From positions 355 through 6,613 of the forward strand of contig PEUP01000016.1 of the NCBI GenBank assembly GCA_002780705.1: 6,259 bases of DNA, given 5' to 3'. This document shows, one piece after another, positions 5,505-6,259 of the stretch. Under the pieces are notes generated by a model. That model worked only from the letters and a program-made list of their open reading frames with translations, did not search any database and was not told the DNA's origin. The translations under genes and the position numbers were made by a program. Every line of letters begins with the position of its first letter. The first letter of the stretch is position 1. This stretch comes from Elusimicrobia bacterium CG03_land_8_20_14_0_80_50_18. GTDB taxonomy: Bacteria > CG03.

Positions 5505-6259
5505 TTAGTCAGTATCTGTGAATGTCACGCGCATCACTTCCTCAAGCGTTGTCACACCCTTAAGCAATTTCCAAACCGCTGCCTCTCTCAAAGTCTTCAT
5601 GCCGTTCTCTCTGGCCATCTGTTTGAGAAGATGAGTGGGAGCGCGCTCCAGCACCAGATCCCTTATTTTATCATTAATTTCCATAACTTCATAACAGGCG
5701 CTTCTGCCTTTATAGCCCGTGTTGGAACAAAGATCGCAGCCTGTTCCGCGGGAAAGCATGACCTTAGACTTTCCCCCCACCATTTCCGGAGTGATACCCA
5801 GATGCTTTACTTTATCGTACTCAACCTCAAATTGCTCCTTACAGCGCGGACAAATTAACCGCACAAGCCTCTGCGCTATCACCATGACTATTGTTGAAGT
5901 CGTGAGAAAAGGCTCAATGCCCATATTATTGAGACGCGTCATAGAGCCCGGGGCGTCATTTGTGTGCAGAGTGGAAAAAACGAGGTGACCTGTCAGCGCC
6001 GCGTTAATGGCAATCTCCGCCGTTTCCGTATCACGGATTTCACCGACCATGATTATATCGGGGTCCTGACGCAGGAAGGATTTAAGGCCTTCCGCGAAGG
6101 TCAGGCCTATCTCGCTGTTGGCCTGCACCTGATTGATGCCCTCAAGCACGTATTCCACAGGGTCTTCTATGGTCATTATGTTCACATCGGGCTTGTTTAA
6201 GGTCGTGAGCGTGGAATAAAGTGTCGTTGATTTGCCGGAACCTGTGGGGCCTGTCACAA
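5505..6259 (-). CDS. pilB: Type IV pilus assembly ATPase PilB, C-terminal part (5' end outside window)
   Basis: PilB is the hexameric cytoplasmic AAA-like ATPase that powers pilus extension. About 250 residues are present, opening directly on the Walker A loop (TGPTGSGKST), so roughly 300 N-terminal residues of a normal 550-580-residue PilB lie beyond the window. The GTG at 6257 is an internal Val codon, not a start. Visible motifs in order (numbered from that Val) are Walker A at about 2-11, the Asp box TIEDPVEYV (29-37), Walker B DPDIIMVGEIRDTET (65-79) and the His box GHLVFSTLHTND (90-101). A zinc-binding tetracysteine follows, with CPRC at 136-139 and CDLC at 174-177. This CxxC pair is typical of PilB/GspE and absent from PilT. 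The gene ends with TAA, followed 59 nt later by pilT. GspE of a type II secretion system shares these motifs, but the adjacent pilT argues for a pilus. The family is certain and the PilB label very likely. Confidence 0.94.
   Translation of the reverse strand, partial: VTGPTGSGKSTTLYSTLTTLNKPDVNIMTIEDPVEYVLEGINQVQANSEIGLTFAEGLKSFLRQDPDIIMVGEIRDTETAEIAINAALTGHLVFSTLHTNDAPGSMTRLNNMGIEPFLTTSTIVMVIAQRLVRLICPRCKEQFEVEYDKVKHLGITPEMVGGKSKVMLSRGTGCDLCSNTGYKGRSACYEVMEINDKIRDLVLERAPTHLLKQMARENGMKTLREAAVWKLLKGVTTLEEVMRVTFTDTD

Noticed and set aside
5475..5858. 127-codon plus-strand open frame over the end of pilB
   Set aside because: It is opposite the PilB zinc-motif region, with no family resemblance and no convincing ribosome binding site.
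6255..6257. GTG as the start codon of a 250-residue ATPase
   Set aside because: It falls immediately before the Walker A loop, where PilB has about 300 residues upstream. The gene is cut by the window edge.
1..6259. CRISPR, tRNA/rRNA, IS elements, toxin-antitoxin or defence genes
   Set aside because: I saw no repeat-spacer periodicity, cloverleaf, inverted-repeat-bounded transposase or recognisable defence domain. Nearly all bases are covered by seven ordinary genes.

Overview
The window is a compact run of seven genes, all on the minus strand. In transcription order, from high to low coordinates, they are pilB (3' part only), pilT, pilC, a murG-like glycosyltransferase, a YjbQ/UPF0047 gene, asd and truA (5' part only). 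Neighbours are separated by 59, 1, 6, 15, -1 and 30 nt, so one polycistronic transcript is the simplest reading. I saw no convincing promoter, intrinsic terminator, RNA gene, CRISPR array or mobile element. There is no gene-free stretch above 60 nt.

Upstream half (about 3156-6259): three parts of the type IVa pilus motor. PilB is the extension ATPase, PilT the retraction ATPase and PilC the inner-membrane platform protein that couples them to the pilin subunits. The order pilB-pilT-pilC is known from Myxococcus and other groups. Pilins, the prepilin peptidase and PilMNOPQ are not in the window.

Downstream half (1-3149): housekeeping-type genes. These are a GT28-family protein related to MurG (lipid II synthesis), a small YjbQ protein, aspartate-semialdehyde dehydrogenase (feeding diaminopimelate/lysine, threonine and methionine) and the tRNA pseudouridine synthase TruA. 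Asd (through DAP) and MurG both feed peptidoglycan precursor supply. YjbQ and TruA have no obvious link to pili.

Organism: a bacterium with moderate GC, probably diderm because it has a PilB/PilT/PilC twitching machine. Asd is the short type carrying an NPNCSTIQM active-site motif, not the longer E. coli type. The mix of a pilus motor with biosynthetic genes, and a strongly diverged MurG, suggests a lineage remote from the well-studied Proteobacteria. I cannot name the phylum from sequence alone.

This is mostly an ordinary region. The item most worth a second look is the MurG-like protein. Its UDP-GlcNAc (donor) half is well conserved, but several signature motifs on the lipid I (acceptor) side are altered. 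I found no convincing undescribed system.
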